64,000 nucleotides of DNA. Source: Plectrocnemia conspersa (lineage: Eukaryota > Arthropoda > Insecta > Trichoptera > Polycentropodidae). The stretch lies in contig VTFK01000032.1 in assembly GCA_009617715.1 (NCBI GenBank), forward strand, positions 806,001 through 870,000. The letters are read 5' to 3'. This document shows positions 24,190-37,099 of this stretch, piece by piece. A program made the position numbers and the translations under genes. The notes below the pieces were generated by a model. That model saw only the letters and a list, made by a program, of their open reading frames with translations. It was not told the DNA's origin and made no database searches. Positions within the stretch are counted from its first letter, which is position 1; each line of letters starts with the position of its first letter.

Positions 24190-26500
24190 TACTTATTTCC
24201 TGCATCAGTTAAATTTCGACCGATGAAAAATTTAACTGACAACCGGTTCAGTTAACGTAAAACCTTTATTAATTTTATAACATAATTCCATTAGCGTCTC
24301 TACAGACACGCGAACGAAACGCAATCTCCCCGTCAGAAGGCAGTATAAATATGGCATTTTTATGGCTTCTCGATCTTTCCGCCTCGACACGAATGCGCTT
24401 ATAATTAAAGTGCATAATTTAGCATGGTATGGTTAACCATACGTGGGCAGCATCCGCGAAAACGAGGGGGTGGATAAAGAAGGACGGCGACTTTGGAAAA
24501 CATTATGCACAACAACTTAGTCATTCAGCGAAATAATATGCGCTGTGTGTATATGAACTGTTACGAAACGTGACCATAACACGAATCTTGTACATTCAAG
24601 TATGTTGCTATTGTGTATGTTAAATTGGAACGCTTTGATTGACTGGAAAGAATTTTAGATCTGATCGATTGATAGTGAGTCATTATTGTGATAAGGTCAG
24701 ATCGATGTTTATGTATTGGGTAATCCAGAAATCTTGGCTTGATTCCTTCGCTCAATTTGTATGGAACTCAAACACATTGTCTCAAAGCCTTCCCAATCTT
24801 AATATGCACTGGTTTAGTTTTTCATTACATTATTACCTAGCTTTGCTGACCATACCTAATATCGTAATTTCCTCTTCAACCATCTTCGACATTTACAGAG
24901 AATGAATCGCCTACCATTTTATACATGTTTTTAGTAACCGTAATTACCAAAATGTTCATAAGAATCTGACATCGTAAATATCTGGTCCAATTTTTTTTTA
25001 GATATCATAATACGGATGTGCACCAGCACAGATACCAATGGCCAAAGCAGATATATTCACTCATTAATTATCAATAGGATATAATAAATAAATATTTATT
25101 TGTACTGTTTTTCTGTCGCAAATGTGCTCATCGCTTTTGTATATATTTTTTATGTCACTTCTGAGAAACAAATAAGCATTGTTTAAAGAATTTAGGAAAT
25201 GTCGTAATAAGTTTGTTTTTATATGTATACTTGTATTCGTAAAGCAATCAAATTAAAAACATACGCTAATTTTATATATTTTATCTAATAAACAAATAAT
25301 TTAAAATACGTTATTAATACAAATAATATAAGTTATAAAGTACCTTATTTTAAATTTGTTATGAATAAAAATAAAAAATCTTAGAACGATTTCTTATCAC
25401 CTTATCTATTTTTCGAAACGGTTACAAACACATGGAATGTAAAAAGGATCCAGGTAATGAAATATTTAATTTTAAAGGTGTGAATCAGGTAAAACCCTTG
25501 TAATGAAAGTCAATACATACTATCATTATAAAATAAAATTTAAATTGATTCTTATCAACAAAAAATATATTAATCATAAAATATAATAATAAAAAATTGC
25601 ATCTTTAATAAAAAATCAGAAAGTATCAACACTATAAATATATTTTTTTATATATATTTTAACATACATATTTATTTTTGTAATAAATTTAGTCGTTATT
25701 AATATATATTTAAAAAACTATAACGGTCAAAAAACATGAAATGTGAAAAAGGTTTGGGTAAAAAAATATCAACTAAATATTTTACAAATAATCAATATCG
25801 GAGCAGTTAAAAGTAGCCTCTTTTATATATATTAAAAATACAACTGGATAAATCATTTCAACTTAAAATAATAATAAGTGTATTATATCAAAAAAGTTTT
25901 TAATTGAAATATAAATAAATCTGCATATAAAATATTTAAAAACATTAATTTGATATAACTAATATATTAAAAAATCACCTCTTAAAATAGATGTTCATTA
26001 AATTTTAATTATTAATTAAGGCTATATTTTAATAGTAGGTAAAACCAGCATTATAGCTACTGACATATTTTAATTTTATTTAAAAGATAAATTATTGTTA
26101 AATAGTTTCAAAATTGGTAAACAAATAACTTAATATATATTAATAGTATAATAAAATTTACATATTGTATAAAAAAAAATTGACTATAATTTAGAACAAC
26201 CAAAATTATAATACATAAAAATACAAAAAAAGTTCAGTTACTAATTATTCATAATTTCAAATATTATGGTGAATCATTTGAAAATTCAGTTAATGATTAT
26301 ATTTTTAATTGAGGTCAGATTTACTAAATGCCCAATTTACTAAAATCATTAGAACGTGATAGAAATGTAACAGTTCGTGTTAATTTCATCTAATAAATAC
26401 ATAATTTAATATCTACATATTTAACTATATCATGAATAAATATTATTTATTTAAAAGTAAAACAAACATATGAATATCTAACACAACAATTATTCAACTC
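24190..26500. other. No recognised gene; balanced-composition block at 24290-24520
   Basis: 24290-24520 is markedly more balanced and includes GTATAAATATGGC, which may be a regulatory block. The remainder is AT-rich non-coding, within the putative first intron of the smoothelin-like gene. Confidence 0.4.
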
Positions 26501-26502
26501 AC

Positions 26503-26760
26503 CGATTTCCAATGGTGGCGGTTTACAAACACAATCCCGTAGCGTTCGTCAAAAAAGCACACAATCGGTTAAACTTCACAGTTAGTTATTTAAACTTTTA
26601 TGCATAACTCGCGTTAAATTGCGTTAGTAATATAATTAGGTAATACTATGTTATCAAATAAAACAAAAATAAAATTCGTTCGTTCGCGCACTGTGTTCGT
26701 TTATGTCCAAGAACAAACAGTTCAGAGACGACCAGACTCACGGTCTGCCCGGCGGACACT
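26503..26760 (-). other. Candidate 5' non-coding exon of the smoothelin-like gene
   Basis: Minus-strand sequence from the Inr at 26760 runs through a GC-richer segment to a consensus donor ATCG|GTGAGT at 26503/26502. No long frame starts in it. The smoothelin-like gene needs an upstream exon because its ATG exon begins with an acceptor. If they join, intron 1 is about 14.6 kb. The link is inference: other donors could serve instead. Confidence 0.4.
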
Positions 26761-26762
26761 GA
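26728..26762 (-). promoter_or_regulatory. TATA-less Inr + DPE core promoter candidate
   Basis: Minus strand has TCAGTG at 26762-26757 (arthropod initiator TCAKTY apart from the last base) with A+1 at 26760. GGTCGT occupies exactly +28 to +33 (26733-26728), a full match to the DPE consensus RGWYVT. It sits in a GC-rich island (26690-26910) in otherwise AT-rich DNA. The exact spacing is what makes this persuasive. Confidence 0.45.
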
Positions 26763-26929
26763 GAACAAGAACCGACGCTCGACGTGCAACAGGTACGTGT
26801 TCGTACCATTATCTGTGATACCAGACGGTGTCGTGACCTGGCCGCAAGGTGCCAACAATCGCGGGATGACCGAAAGCCCCCTCCCCACCCCCTCCATACC
26901 CCCATTTTTGGTGGTCAATAGAAAGTGGT

Positions 26930-27730
26930 TAAACTATAAATCACCATAACTAATTTTATTGTGTAATGAGTGAAATTGTTGATAAGGAATAAAGGGTGGG
27001 ACATCTAAAAGTAGCCCTGAAGTTTATGTAAATATATAAATATAAATATGGGTTATTATTTATAAACGAGCAAATATAGCGTTCCACTTCATGCGGTTTG
27101 CTATTATTTATGTATCAGAGTGTTCCAAGCCTTCCGAGTACTTTGAAATTGTTCATATATATGTGACAGGTATTTGAGGGGCAGCTTATCATCGTTGATA
27201 ATCAACTAGTGTGTTAGTTCGATGATTAGAATTAGCAATTCAAAATAATACGAGATATAGCTCATTACGTTCCAGTTTTAAGATTACAAATATTATCTAT
27301 TTATTTATAGGGATGATTGAAAGTATATTTTTAAAATTTTAAAAATATATTTTATTTATAAATATCCTTTAAAATAATAGGACGACTATTTAAATATATA
27401 TTTTATTCAATTCTCTCAAAAATATTCAACCTTAATACTTCATAATTAATATAAATAAATCTGTATTAAAAATATTTTTTATTAAAATAATGCAAGGCTA
27501 ATAACAAAATAGTCCCTGCCGTATTCTAAGCTACTGTATGTAATACGCATGCACTTAAACAAATTGAAAATTTCAATAACCATTTTTAGCTACCAAATGA
27601 TTTTTTACAATTTTCCGTTGTAATTTGACATGTGTGAGCCCATTGTGTTACAACGGGGTAGACAAAATGAGCATTTATAAGAAAGTAGTAAAAGATCAGC
27701 CTTGAAACAAAGTCTCTAAATCAGTGACAT
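26930..27730. other. Upstream flank of the promoter candidate; no gene recognised
   Basis: AT-rich with no long frame. It precedes the first SINE copy. Confidence 0.5.
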
Positions 27731-27732
27731 CA

Positions 27733-27845
27733 AGGTTTTTAGTAATATCGCATATTTATAAATAAAAAATTGAGTCTGCTGCGGGTTCTGAACCCACAAA
27801 CTCTGTATTATCAGTCCAGAGCCTTACTAACCTTTTGAGTAGTGA
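27733..27845 (-). mobile_element. tRNA-derived SINE, copy C
   Basis: On the minus strand a tRNA-like head (GGTTAGTAAGGCTCTGGACT) with B box GTGGGTTCAGAACCCGCAGC is followed by the body TGCGATATTACTAAAAA, the diverged form of the TAATAATAGCGCAT body of copies A and B. Confidence 0.65.
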
Positions 27846-30085
27846 TTTAATTTGTAAATATTTTCTAATTTGTTAGTATAATACACCTGGGAGCAAGTTA
27901 GTTGTACGTATATATCCATAATTATTTAGGTTTTTATTTATATATTATTATTTATAGTAAATAATAATAAAAAAATGCGTCACCGATTACCCGCGCCCCT
28001 TGATAATATGCTCCGTAAATCAATTGCTATTTTTTTGTAATATATTATCCAAGTGTAATTAAGCAATTTACTAAGTGTCTGTTCAGATATAAAAATAGCT
28101 CAAATTGTATTCTAAAAACCGTTTTTATTTTTAAATAAATGTTTAGTTGGTATGAGAAAATAATATAAATAGTATAAATATCCTAAAATGTCTGATAGTT
28201 TTGAACATTTATAACATTATAACTCGTGAACTATTCAATAATTTTATTTATTTATTAAATTATCTAAAAAAAAATACGCTGAGGTATATTTGCTTAATTT
28301 TTAATTAGTTTAATAATTTAAATTCGATATTACTCAAAATAAATAAGTACTATTTTATATATGAACATAAGTAAATTTTAAGCTATTTTTATATAATAAA
28401 TGTAATTTTCTTTCAATAAAATGTTAGAAAAGCTTTTTAATAAATGCATAAATAATATTTTATTTAAGTGTAAAAATACTTAGGTTTTTTTAATAATCGT
28501 AAATTATTTATAATATAATTTTCCAATCATTAACGTATTTTTTTAATGATTAAAACTGCTTCTGCTCTAGGAATTGAACCTCGCCTATAGATTTGAGCTA
28601 TATCACTTATCTTTACTGTACTTTCTATACTTTTTAATTGTTATAAAATACCTAAATCAATCAGTATGCATAACAATAATCGCTAGTGAAAGAAATAATA
28701 ATAATAGTTTAAATCTGCTTAAATTTATCTAACAAAAAAATTATAAAAAATCAAGTTTTAATGTGTAATTTACCGTCTGATTTAATAAAATACAACAATA
28801 TTATTTTCAAGTGGAATTGTTTTTTTAAATTTAATTTAGTTAGAAAAATCTATATGCAAGTAATGCAAAATACTTTTTATTAATATATATTATTTTTTAA
28901 CGATACTTTATAATTTATTATTTCTTAAACCTAAGATACCTATTTATTAAATACTTTATTCACAATTCTTAATTGTTTCTGATAACTATTTAATAACAAG
29001 GAACCACTATTGAATTATTGATTTAATAATATAAACAAAAACATGGTTAATAGTGAATATTACACGTAAAGGTGCATTGATGTGTCATTAGCGTTCCAAA
29101 ACAAATAATATTTATTATGTAGTAAACAATTTTTAATTTTACTTCCTACTAAAAACATTACATCTATACAAAAAATTCTCACTTTAATAAATCATAAATT
29201 ATGATAATAAAATATTATTTATGCGTAATATATATATTTACATTGTAAACCAATCGATCCAAACTAAATTATTTTTTATTAAAATGTTTTATTAAATATT
29301 TAACTGACCATATAAAAATATAATTATAATACAAAATCAAAATATGCAAATTTATTAATAATATTGCATATTTACGTTTCAAGGTCGATTTACTTGATAC
29401 ACATTTATCGATACCAAGAAATCCAGCTGTGTGTATAAAATTAGTGATAATACTGAAATATCATGAATTTATAAGAAAACTTGGAACAGATCTATTGTGG
29501 AAGAATATTAATAATCATTACCATATTTATTATACAATGAATAAATACAAATTACTAAGAAGTTATATTATCTTATCATATTCTGATGATACAAATAATT
29601 TTCAAAAATCTTCTTTGCTGGTTTTCCTGTTCACATTCTTCGCGGTTTCCGATCGAAATTGCATATCGTGTTATACCGCGAGCCAGAGGTTGTCAAGCTT
29701 TTTTATAGAAATAAAATGAATACATCGAAGCTCACTCAGATACATAATGTTACGTTCGTGTGTTTGGAATTCTTTTATTTATCCGAATCGGTATCGCGGA
29801 CTGGAATGCAAGTCAATATTGTTTCTCGTAAAGCCATTGGCAAGTGTCATGGAATGTTATGGCGTCGCTGTCAAAACAGATAATACCAAGAAGCGATGCT
29901 TTATCACGTACCTGATATTCAAGAAAGAGAAACTGATCGTGTCCAGTAATAAATAAATGAAATCAATATGACTAATACAGTTTGAGATCTCATCTTGTTA
30001 TAATCAACGACATGTAACTATCTGATGAGGTCAAACATAGCTTGGTGTGAAATGCACCGCGATTGAGCTGCACATATAAAAAGAT
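27846..30085. other. AT-rich non-coding; possible decayed SINE at 28530-28612
   Basis: Minus strand at about 28560-28600 has a B-box-like GAGGTTCAATTCCTAGAGC, possibly a fourth SINE copy. Small frames at 29429-29956 overlap in several frames and have no recognisable similarity. Confidence 0.35.
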
Positions 30086-30090
30086 TTACG

Positions 30091-30390
30091 ATGTACAGTT
30101 TGGTCAGCAATGAACCCCTTGAACTCTCGCAGACGCCAAGAGGAGGAACGAAGATGGTGGATCGCGTCCTGGCCGTTTGTACATATCGAAACAGGTTTGC
30201 CGGTGGAAGGCGAATGTCACGAGAGAGTGCCTCCAAATGGTCCGAGGTCAAGTCCCTTCGTCATCGCTCAAGCCCAGGGGTCCAGGCAGTTTTAAACTGC
30301 TCGGTCACGGACCAGCGCCGGAGCCGTGTCTGAGAAACGACCTAGGTGTCTGGTGGACTAAGGACGTGCTTTTTTTTATGTAGGGGCGCT
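30091..30390 (+). other. GC-rich island, unidentified
   Basis: About 55% GC by eye against an AT-rich background. It is open in several frames at once, which argues against one protein. No domain recognised; may be a decayed retroelement or exon. Confidence 0.25.
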
Positions 30391-30685
30391 AAATGGACTT
30401 AATTTAACCATCTGTATCCGGCTGGATGGATTATAATAAATTTATTTTACTTTCTAGTTAAACCAGCAGCTCCCAACTTGTGTTATATACCAGCTAAAAA
30501 GATCAGGTGGCGCACCAAGTTCAGGTGAATAGGATTGTTTCTAAGCCACCTCTATCTACAGCATGGGCGAAGAGGGGAATATAAAGGATGGTTTATGTCA
30601 TATATTTTTAATTAATAATATAATTTAATTAATATTTTATGTAATCCAGTAATAAAATGTTGATAATTAGTCGTGTTTTATTTTT

Positions 30686-30721
30686 GCAGTGGGAACGCTC
30701 AGTAACGAGCGTTTCCACTGC
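30686..30721. repeat. 15-bp stem hairpin, dispersed
   Basis: GCAGTGGGAACGCTC (30686-30700), loop AGTAAC, then GAGCGTTTCCACTGC (30707-30721), with one G-T pair. Followed by GATTTTATTGCTTTTGCCGT and TTTTTGACTTCTGAGAAG, which also flank the hairpin at 61002-61039 in the opposite orientation. Confidence 0.7.
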
Positions 30722-30799
30722 GACGGCGACGGCACGATTTTATTGCTTTTGCCGTGGATTTTTGACTTCTGAGAAGGGATAATTGTTAAATAAAATATT

Positions 30800-30880
30800 T
30801 CGAATAAAATATGATTTCAGAAAATATGTCGCAAGGTGGCTAATTTTTATATTTTTTGCGGCATAGAAATGGTTAACTAG
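30800..30880 (+). repeat. Dispersed repeat family R5, copy 1
   Basis: ATGATTTCAGAAAATATGTC through GGTGGCTAATTTTTATATTT and GGCATAGAAATGGTTAAC matches 43525-43590. Both copies run into a TTAAC motif. Confidence 0.5.
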
Positions 30881-31870
30881 TATCTATTCTTATTTATTCA
30901 AAAATAATGTTAAAAAATATATAAAATGCACATTTTTGTCATGAGGCCCGGAATCATTGTTTTCCCAGGGTCCGGGTTGACTCTCGGCGGTCCTGACCAC
31001 AGATCATGATTTTAAGAAATCTTTAGCCTCTTGACAAATGTAAAAATATTGGAATTAAAAACATTAAGTGACATTGTCTTATTAAAAATAAGCTACAATA
31101 TCATTATATACATATACATAAAAATTGAAATTTGATAAGCAATGATAAAAAAATATCTGTCGGAATTGTTTTATTGCTTTAATTTATTTGCCACTAAACA
31201 TTGATGGTAGTTACATTTGAGTAACCTAAATTAAATGTTTTAATAGTATGAAATGTTTAGAATATACTAAAAAATTTATGTATGAATGAATTGAGAATAT
31301 ATGCACATTAACATTAAAAAAGTGCACTCTTCAAGTTGATGGCTATGCGTAACACACGCTACTAATAATTAAATAACATTATTTCTCACACTCTCCTATA
31401 TGTTTTCTGCAATTATTTACTTCGCATGTATTATCATATTAACATAGGTTTCACAAAAGGGTAATTGTAGAGATAATTTTGTGTCTTTTTTGTAGCAATT
31501 TTGTACAGAAAAAAACCCTTTTTTGTTTTATTAATTTATATTTTCGAATCTGAAGTCATTCAAACGACCATTTCAAATATTATAAAAAGAAAATAACCAA
31601 TTCGCCAGACAAAATGACAAAATAAAAGAGATAACTCAAAACGAAAAAAAATCAGTGTGCTAAAACAATTTACGGACTACCCGCCCCATTTAATACTCGT
31701 AAGCACAGAAAAACTACTCATTTGTGCGTAAAAAAGTATGCGCGATAAACAATGCGTCTAACCTGCATACAAACCACTAGTGTCATCTACCCCAAGTATT
31801 AATGATCTTTGAAAGTTTCACCCCGTAGTTTCACTTCAAGGCATTAACATATTTCGATGATTAGATTTTT
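30881..31870. other. No recognised feature
   Basis: AT-rich; no coding frame or repeat recognised on either strand. Confidence 0.5.
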
Positions 31871-31874
31871 AAGC

Positions 31875-33665
31875 AATGCAATTAGCCACCAACATCCTCA
31901 TCTGTGACTCGCCAGAGTTATCTTGAATCTATACATAACACTTTATCACATCAATAAACGGTCAAACGATTCAGAGGGTCAGAGGACAGACGGCATTCAA
32001 GATAGTAGATGGCATTTGAATCAAGCCGAGACACGAGAGACATCAGCGGATTTTCTAGAGCAGTGTTCTTCAACCTGGTGGTCCGCGGACCGGCACCGAT
32101 CCGCAAGAAATTATTGCCGGTCCATGCAAACTTTCACCCAATTCGGGGATTCAAGATTCGGGGAATCTCATACTGATGCGACACAGCCCTGCCAGAAACC
32201 AAATGTTATGCCTGCACTACACTCTCTGGAAGTTGTCGAACCAAAGTTACAACTAAAGTCGGCCGAGACCTATGACTTCGAGTAAGTACAACAACACTGT
32301 CGAAAATTTCATATACCGTCCAGACGGCGGCTTCTGTCACGTACAGTCCGCATATTTGCGCACGATTGAAAAATGTGCCAAATAATCACAATTTTTAAAT
32401 TGTCATATTATTAAAATTACGCTACTGATAATTATAAAAGTTTGTGTGGGCACTCGCCAATACAATATTAGTGAAAAATTTTCGGTCCTAAATATTAAAT
32501 TTACGTAAAATCTTTGTCGGCTTTTGCAAAATGCCATATGGCATAAAAATGCTACTTCAGAATACGAACAACACATCTGTGACTATCCTAGAATTTGTCG
32601 CCATCGATTCTAAATAAGAATTCATTATGGTGACATTTATATAAACCGATCTAGGAAAATACAAAAGGATATTTGAAACGATTTTTTTAACAAAATCAAG
32701 TACCACTAATTATTTTTTAATTATTTAATTTTATATGAAAAAAAATATAATAACGATATCTGCTAGAAGAATATACTATAAAAAATATAATTAATCCCTT
32801 TTGCTGACCCTAAAATATTCAAAGATGTCAGTAAGAGTCTGTTGAAGTCCCCGATAATAATGTGGTATTATAACTTGACCACGTGACCACGATGCAGCGC
32901 TTGACATGCGTGTTAACCATAGGACGCCTACGCGCATACTGAAATTGAAGCGAGTTATTCGTTCTATCTCAGTTTGCGAAACACCATATCATTAACTCTC
33001 TCACTCTCGTCACTTAACACGCAAGAGAGCGAAAGGGGAAGTATCTCACCGCTCGCGCTCGAAAGAGCAGCTCCTTATGGATAACATATCCTACAATATG
33101 GATAAAAAACGACAATCAGCAAGACCTCATAAACTTCTTTAGTAGAGGCAAGGACAATATTCAGAAGAAAACTAGTGATAAGCCACTGGTCACAAATTTA
33201 TCTGAAAGTGAAGATCAACATAACCTATGAATAAATAAATTTTTTTAGAAGTCGTAGAAAAGAAAAGCTGATCGAATTATCTTCTAAAGTCACTCTGGTG
33301 TGCAAACATAAAATACACTCATTATCACAATTTTAGATATCTCTCGATAAAGAATATAAAACTATCAAATTCTTGGTAGTTTATTCAACTTCATATTTGT
33401 ATGAAAAGACTTTTCCATCTATGTTAATAACAAAAACCAAACAGAGTAATCGATAAAATTCTATCTAGCATTGGTTTTTATTTTGGGTTGACGCCGGTTG
33501 TAAAAAGGTGGAAGTTGACGCCGGTTGTAAAAAGGTGGAAGAGCACTGGTCTAGAGGACATCACGACGATAAACCTAGCTTCCCCACCTGGACTGTTACC
33601 AGCTTTTCCTAAGTATATTTTGACTATAAAGTCACGCCTTTTCGACCTCTAACCCCGAAACATAA
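31875..33665 (+). repeat. Repeat family R3, copy split by a hAT insertion
   Basis: 31875-32060 and 33549-33665 together resemble 51440-51780. Shared blocks include CATCCTCATCTGTGA(C/T)TCG, CGAGACACGAGAGAC / ACACGAGAGACAACAGCGGA, CATCACGACGA, CCTAGCTTC and CAGCTTTTCC. The region was continuous before the hAT inserted. Confidence 0.8.
32061..33548. mobile_element. 1.49-kb hAT element, non-autonomous or decayed
   Basis: Left end CAGTGTTCTTCAACCTGGTG, right end inverted CAGTGCTCTTCCACCTTTTT. Flanks are TTCTAGAG (32053-32060) and GTCTAGAG (33549-33556), an 8-bp duplication with one mismatch and a hAT-type TCTAGA core. The right end contains a direct duplication of GTTGACGCCGGTTGTAAAAA. A possible transposase N-terminal remnant with basic MDKKRQSARPHK is at about 33100-33150, followed by broken frames. 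Confidence 0.85.
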
Positions 33666-33909
33666 TCTAAGAGTAATATATTATATTACAATGAAATATA
33701 AAAATATAGTTAAATAATCTGTAAAGCAAAATAAAGTGTAATATATTTAACCCATTACATGTCTAATTGTATCTTACTGCATTCTTAATTACTAGCTTCT
33801 ATGGGAGATAGTCCATTGCACACTATTCCACATTTTCTCAAACCTTAGCAACCATTTTGTGGTTACATTTGCAGTCAACAGCATAACTTCTCGATTACAC
33901 TGAGATTAA

Positions 33910-33924
33910 AGCGCCACACACACA
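33910..33924. repeat. Short CA microsatellite
   Basis: Seven CA repeats. It interrupts otherwise gene-free sequence. Confidence 0.7.
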
Positions 33925-34182
33925 CACGCCAACCAGATTAGTAGGAGTCAATTATTTCACCAGTCTATTGTCAAAATCGAGCATGTGCGCCTATAACCCA
34001 TAGACATAGTGTTCGTAACGAAAATCTAAAATCGCTATTGTTGAGCGGCATGAGTCCCACGCTAAGACCATAAATCCATTAATTTGACGAAGTGAGAAGT
34101 AGGTGAACGCTACACTTTTGTTTTAACCGTGACGTAATTTTCACATATAAGCGAAGAGGAAGAGACGAGAAGGTCTTGACTT

Positions 34183-34750
34183 TTAACCCTTTGAATGTCA
34201 AATTAATACTATCGAACATGCAATACTTGTAATCATTAAAAAATATAAAATTGCATAAAAAGGTAACACTAAGTTGTTAAAGCATAACTATGCTTAAATA
34301 GATTTACATATTAAATATATAAATAAATAATATTAAATTCTACTCGTTATAAATTACAGGTAAAGTGCTCCTGTAGCTCTAGCTTTAAAATTCTACGATA
34401 AAGATTTGGTTTTTTAAAAATAAATGAGCTTTGATTAATTATGGATAAAATTGGAGTATTAAAACAGTCAATAAATTTGATTTAAAACTTCTTTATATGT
34501 AATGTAAATAGGTGGCAGCGTTAGATGTATAATATTTCTGAATATATTCAACATTTCGAAAGGTAGAATGCATTGTCTATCGCGCATCTTTTCAACACAA
34601 AGAGTAGTTTGTCTAAATGCTAAACCCTCACACTAAATTAAACTAATAATTGATTAAAAAGCATCATCATTTTTAAATAAAAAATTTAACATTTTTTTAA
34701 AACTTTCTTTTGTTTTATAATATAATCGTATTTGGCATTAAATGGGTTAA
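34183..34750. mobile_element. piggyBac-like MITE with TTAA ends
   Basis: Left TTAACCCTTTGAATGTCAAA at 34183 and right, inverted, TTAACCCATTTAATGCCAAA ending at 34750: imperfect inverted repeats of about 20 bp starting at TTAA, the piggyBac target. No transposase inside. A related end TTAACCCATTACATGTC occurs at about 33749. Confidence 0.6.
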
Positions 34751-34754
34751 TGTA

Positions 34755-36480
34755 TGTGGGCATAAACTCAACATGCATACAAGTTGATATTGTTTTTAGA
34801 AAACCGTTTTTCTTGTGACTCCTTCGGCGATTCGCCTCCGCATATTGGTGACATGATCGCAAATAAACGTGTCTTGTGAACTGTGATGATGCAACGCATC
34901 TAAAAATGATTTTAAATATATCGGTAAATGCATATCTGCTTCGAAGATTTATGATCGTAAATACAATTTAATGATTAATTATATTTCTTACGATCCAAAA
35001 CAAATCACTGTCACATAATCCGTTACGCATTACTCAAAAATAATGAATCCCAAAAGCGTAGAAGAAAACAACCATGCATCTTTAACACTCCAATTACACA
35101 GGCCAATTAGAGTACAATATTTGGTGATCGGATTCTAACACACATTTTACACCGAATAACCATGCACTGGGCATAGAAAAAACATTAGACGCCATTAAAC
35201 CGGTAAAAGCTGAATAGATTAACCATCACCTGTAAATCACGAATGGTTCGGTTTCTAAACATTATTCCGCCTTTTAGACAACTAAAACAAAGAATAAGAT
35301 AAGTAGTATAATGTTTTGATTAATATGGCCAAACTCGCCACTAATGATTGAAATATATTTATTTATTCACCAGATTCACCCGATTCTCGATGAATCGATT
35401 CGTCCCGAATGACGTAACAACAATTTCTTCTCTTGGTCAATGGGAATATAAGGCAATTGCATTGACGAGTGGGCGAATAACTGGTCACCGACGATTCAGT
35501 GGGTGGAGACGGTAGTCGTGATCTTTTCCTATAGATCCTCGGAGACGAAAATATGACCCACGTAATGGTACTGAATAAAGAAAACCGAACGCTGCGTCGG
35601 TGAGCAAAATGACAAAGCAAGATAGTCCACTTTCCAGTTTATCTGATCGAAAGCCATCTTTGACGAATGTCTTCGGACATGGATACGAGATGGTATCGGC
35701 GTTTTCCTAAATGGGCTTAGAAACTTATTTATAATGTAAAATATTTTTTATATATACATTCATACACGACAGGAGAATGCGGAAGATTCACTAGCAAAAT
35801 CACGTGTGACTATGTATTGAATAATTTTCACATTAACAAGTACCGTTTATATAATTAACGATTTTAGATTTAAGATCGATGTGGTTGAAACATGCATTTA
35901 TCTTTAATGTAAATGCAACATTTAATATAAATTCACTCTCTTGCCTTCTAGCCCAGCGGAATAATCTCAAATTTTGTGCTAAGATGTTTTAATCAGAAAT
36001 ACTTAATAGCTGAGGGCGAGTTTTTCATTGAGAAAAATTGCAATCGCTCCTATACGTGGAAAAAAACATATAAAACTTTACCATAACTGAGCCATAAAAC
36101 TGTTGAATAATAAAACAGGATATTCAGCCTTCATTTCTGATAAAAAAAGTCATAGAAGTGACGACGTTTAAATTCACGAGAGCGAATAAAGTTCACCGCT
36201 AACACAACTGGTTCAATAAATCATAATAGATTAAAATGTCTCCCACAGAGTACCTGCTAGTGAATAATACAATGAATAATACCTTTGTATTTTCACAAGC
36301 TTCGAATTTTTTCCAACTTTCACTTTAGAACATTTAACGTTTTCTCAACCCCATTATGAATATTTTTTTCTGTAGTTGTTTCATGCAGAACATTCATGGA
36401 AGCTAATTTTTTAGTCACTTTAAAGATTGTATTAACCCATCGAATAAAAAAATATGGTGCAAACTAGTAATTCACTTAGT
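34755..36480. other. No gene; GC-richer block at 35380-35720
   Basis: 35380-35720 is more balanced than its surroundings (with ATGACGTAAC, CRE-like) and open on the minus strand for 85 codons without recognisable similarity. Possible regulatory block. Confidence 0.3.
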
Positions 36481-36489
36481 AAATCACTG

Positions 36490-37095
36490 TTTGTAGAAGC
36501 CTTTAAAAATTGGTATTGACTGCTAGTTTTTGTATCTAACTCTTTAATTATACAAAATATTAGCTATCTTGCAAAGTGCAGTTGTTATAATTTGACATAG
36601 GACGCTTTGGGAAAGTCTAGATTCCGCAAAGGCGCCGAGAGTCAATTTTTTAAGAACCACCGATTGAGACCAAAAAAATTTGATATTTAATTGCCTATTG
36701 ATGTTACTCACAATGTACTCAACCCTTCTATACTATACATTTCATCATTATTCGTAATTTAGAAATAGACTGCAAGTTTGGGTTTTATATGATACGGATA
36801 TACGTTCGATAAACTTAAAAATTTAATATATAATTATAATTTATAAAAAAATCTATAAATGTGTTCAAAAAATAAACCGGAATAATGATTTTAAGAAGTT
36901 TTTAAAAATTGATATTGATTGTTACTTTTTATCTAATCCTTTAATTATACAAAATATTCGCTATTTTTCAAAGTGCACTTGGTATAATTTAACATAGCGC
37001 GCCATGGAAAAGTCTGGATGAACCACTGTGTGAGACCAAAAAAATATTTGCTATTTAATTGCCTATTGATGTAACTCACAGTGTGCCCAACACAT
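36490..37095 (+). repeat. Diverged direct duplication, units of about 200-240 bp
   Basis: 36490-36730 and 36885-37095 share, in order, TTTTTAAAAATTG, TTAATTATACAAAATATT, CAAAGTGCA, AAAGTCT, GAGACCAAAAAAAT and TTTAATTGCCTATTGATGT. The left unit has an extra segment around 36620-36655. A smaller block, TTTCATCATTATTC, recurs at about 36740 and 37345. Confidence 0.7.
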
Positions 37096-37099
37096 TTTA

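Noticed and set aside
30091..30333. 80-codon frame as a gene
   Set aside because: Three overlapping frames are open together and none shows a recognisable domain.
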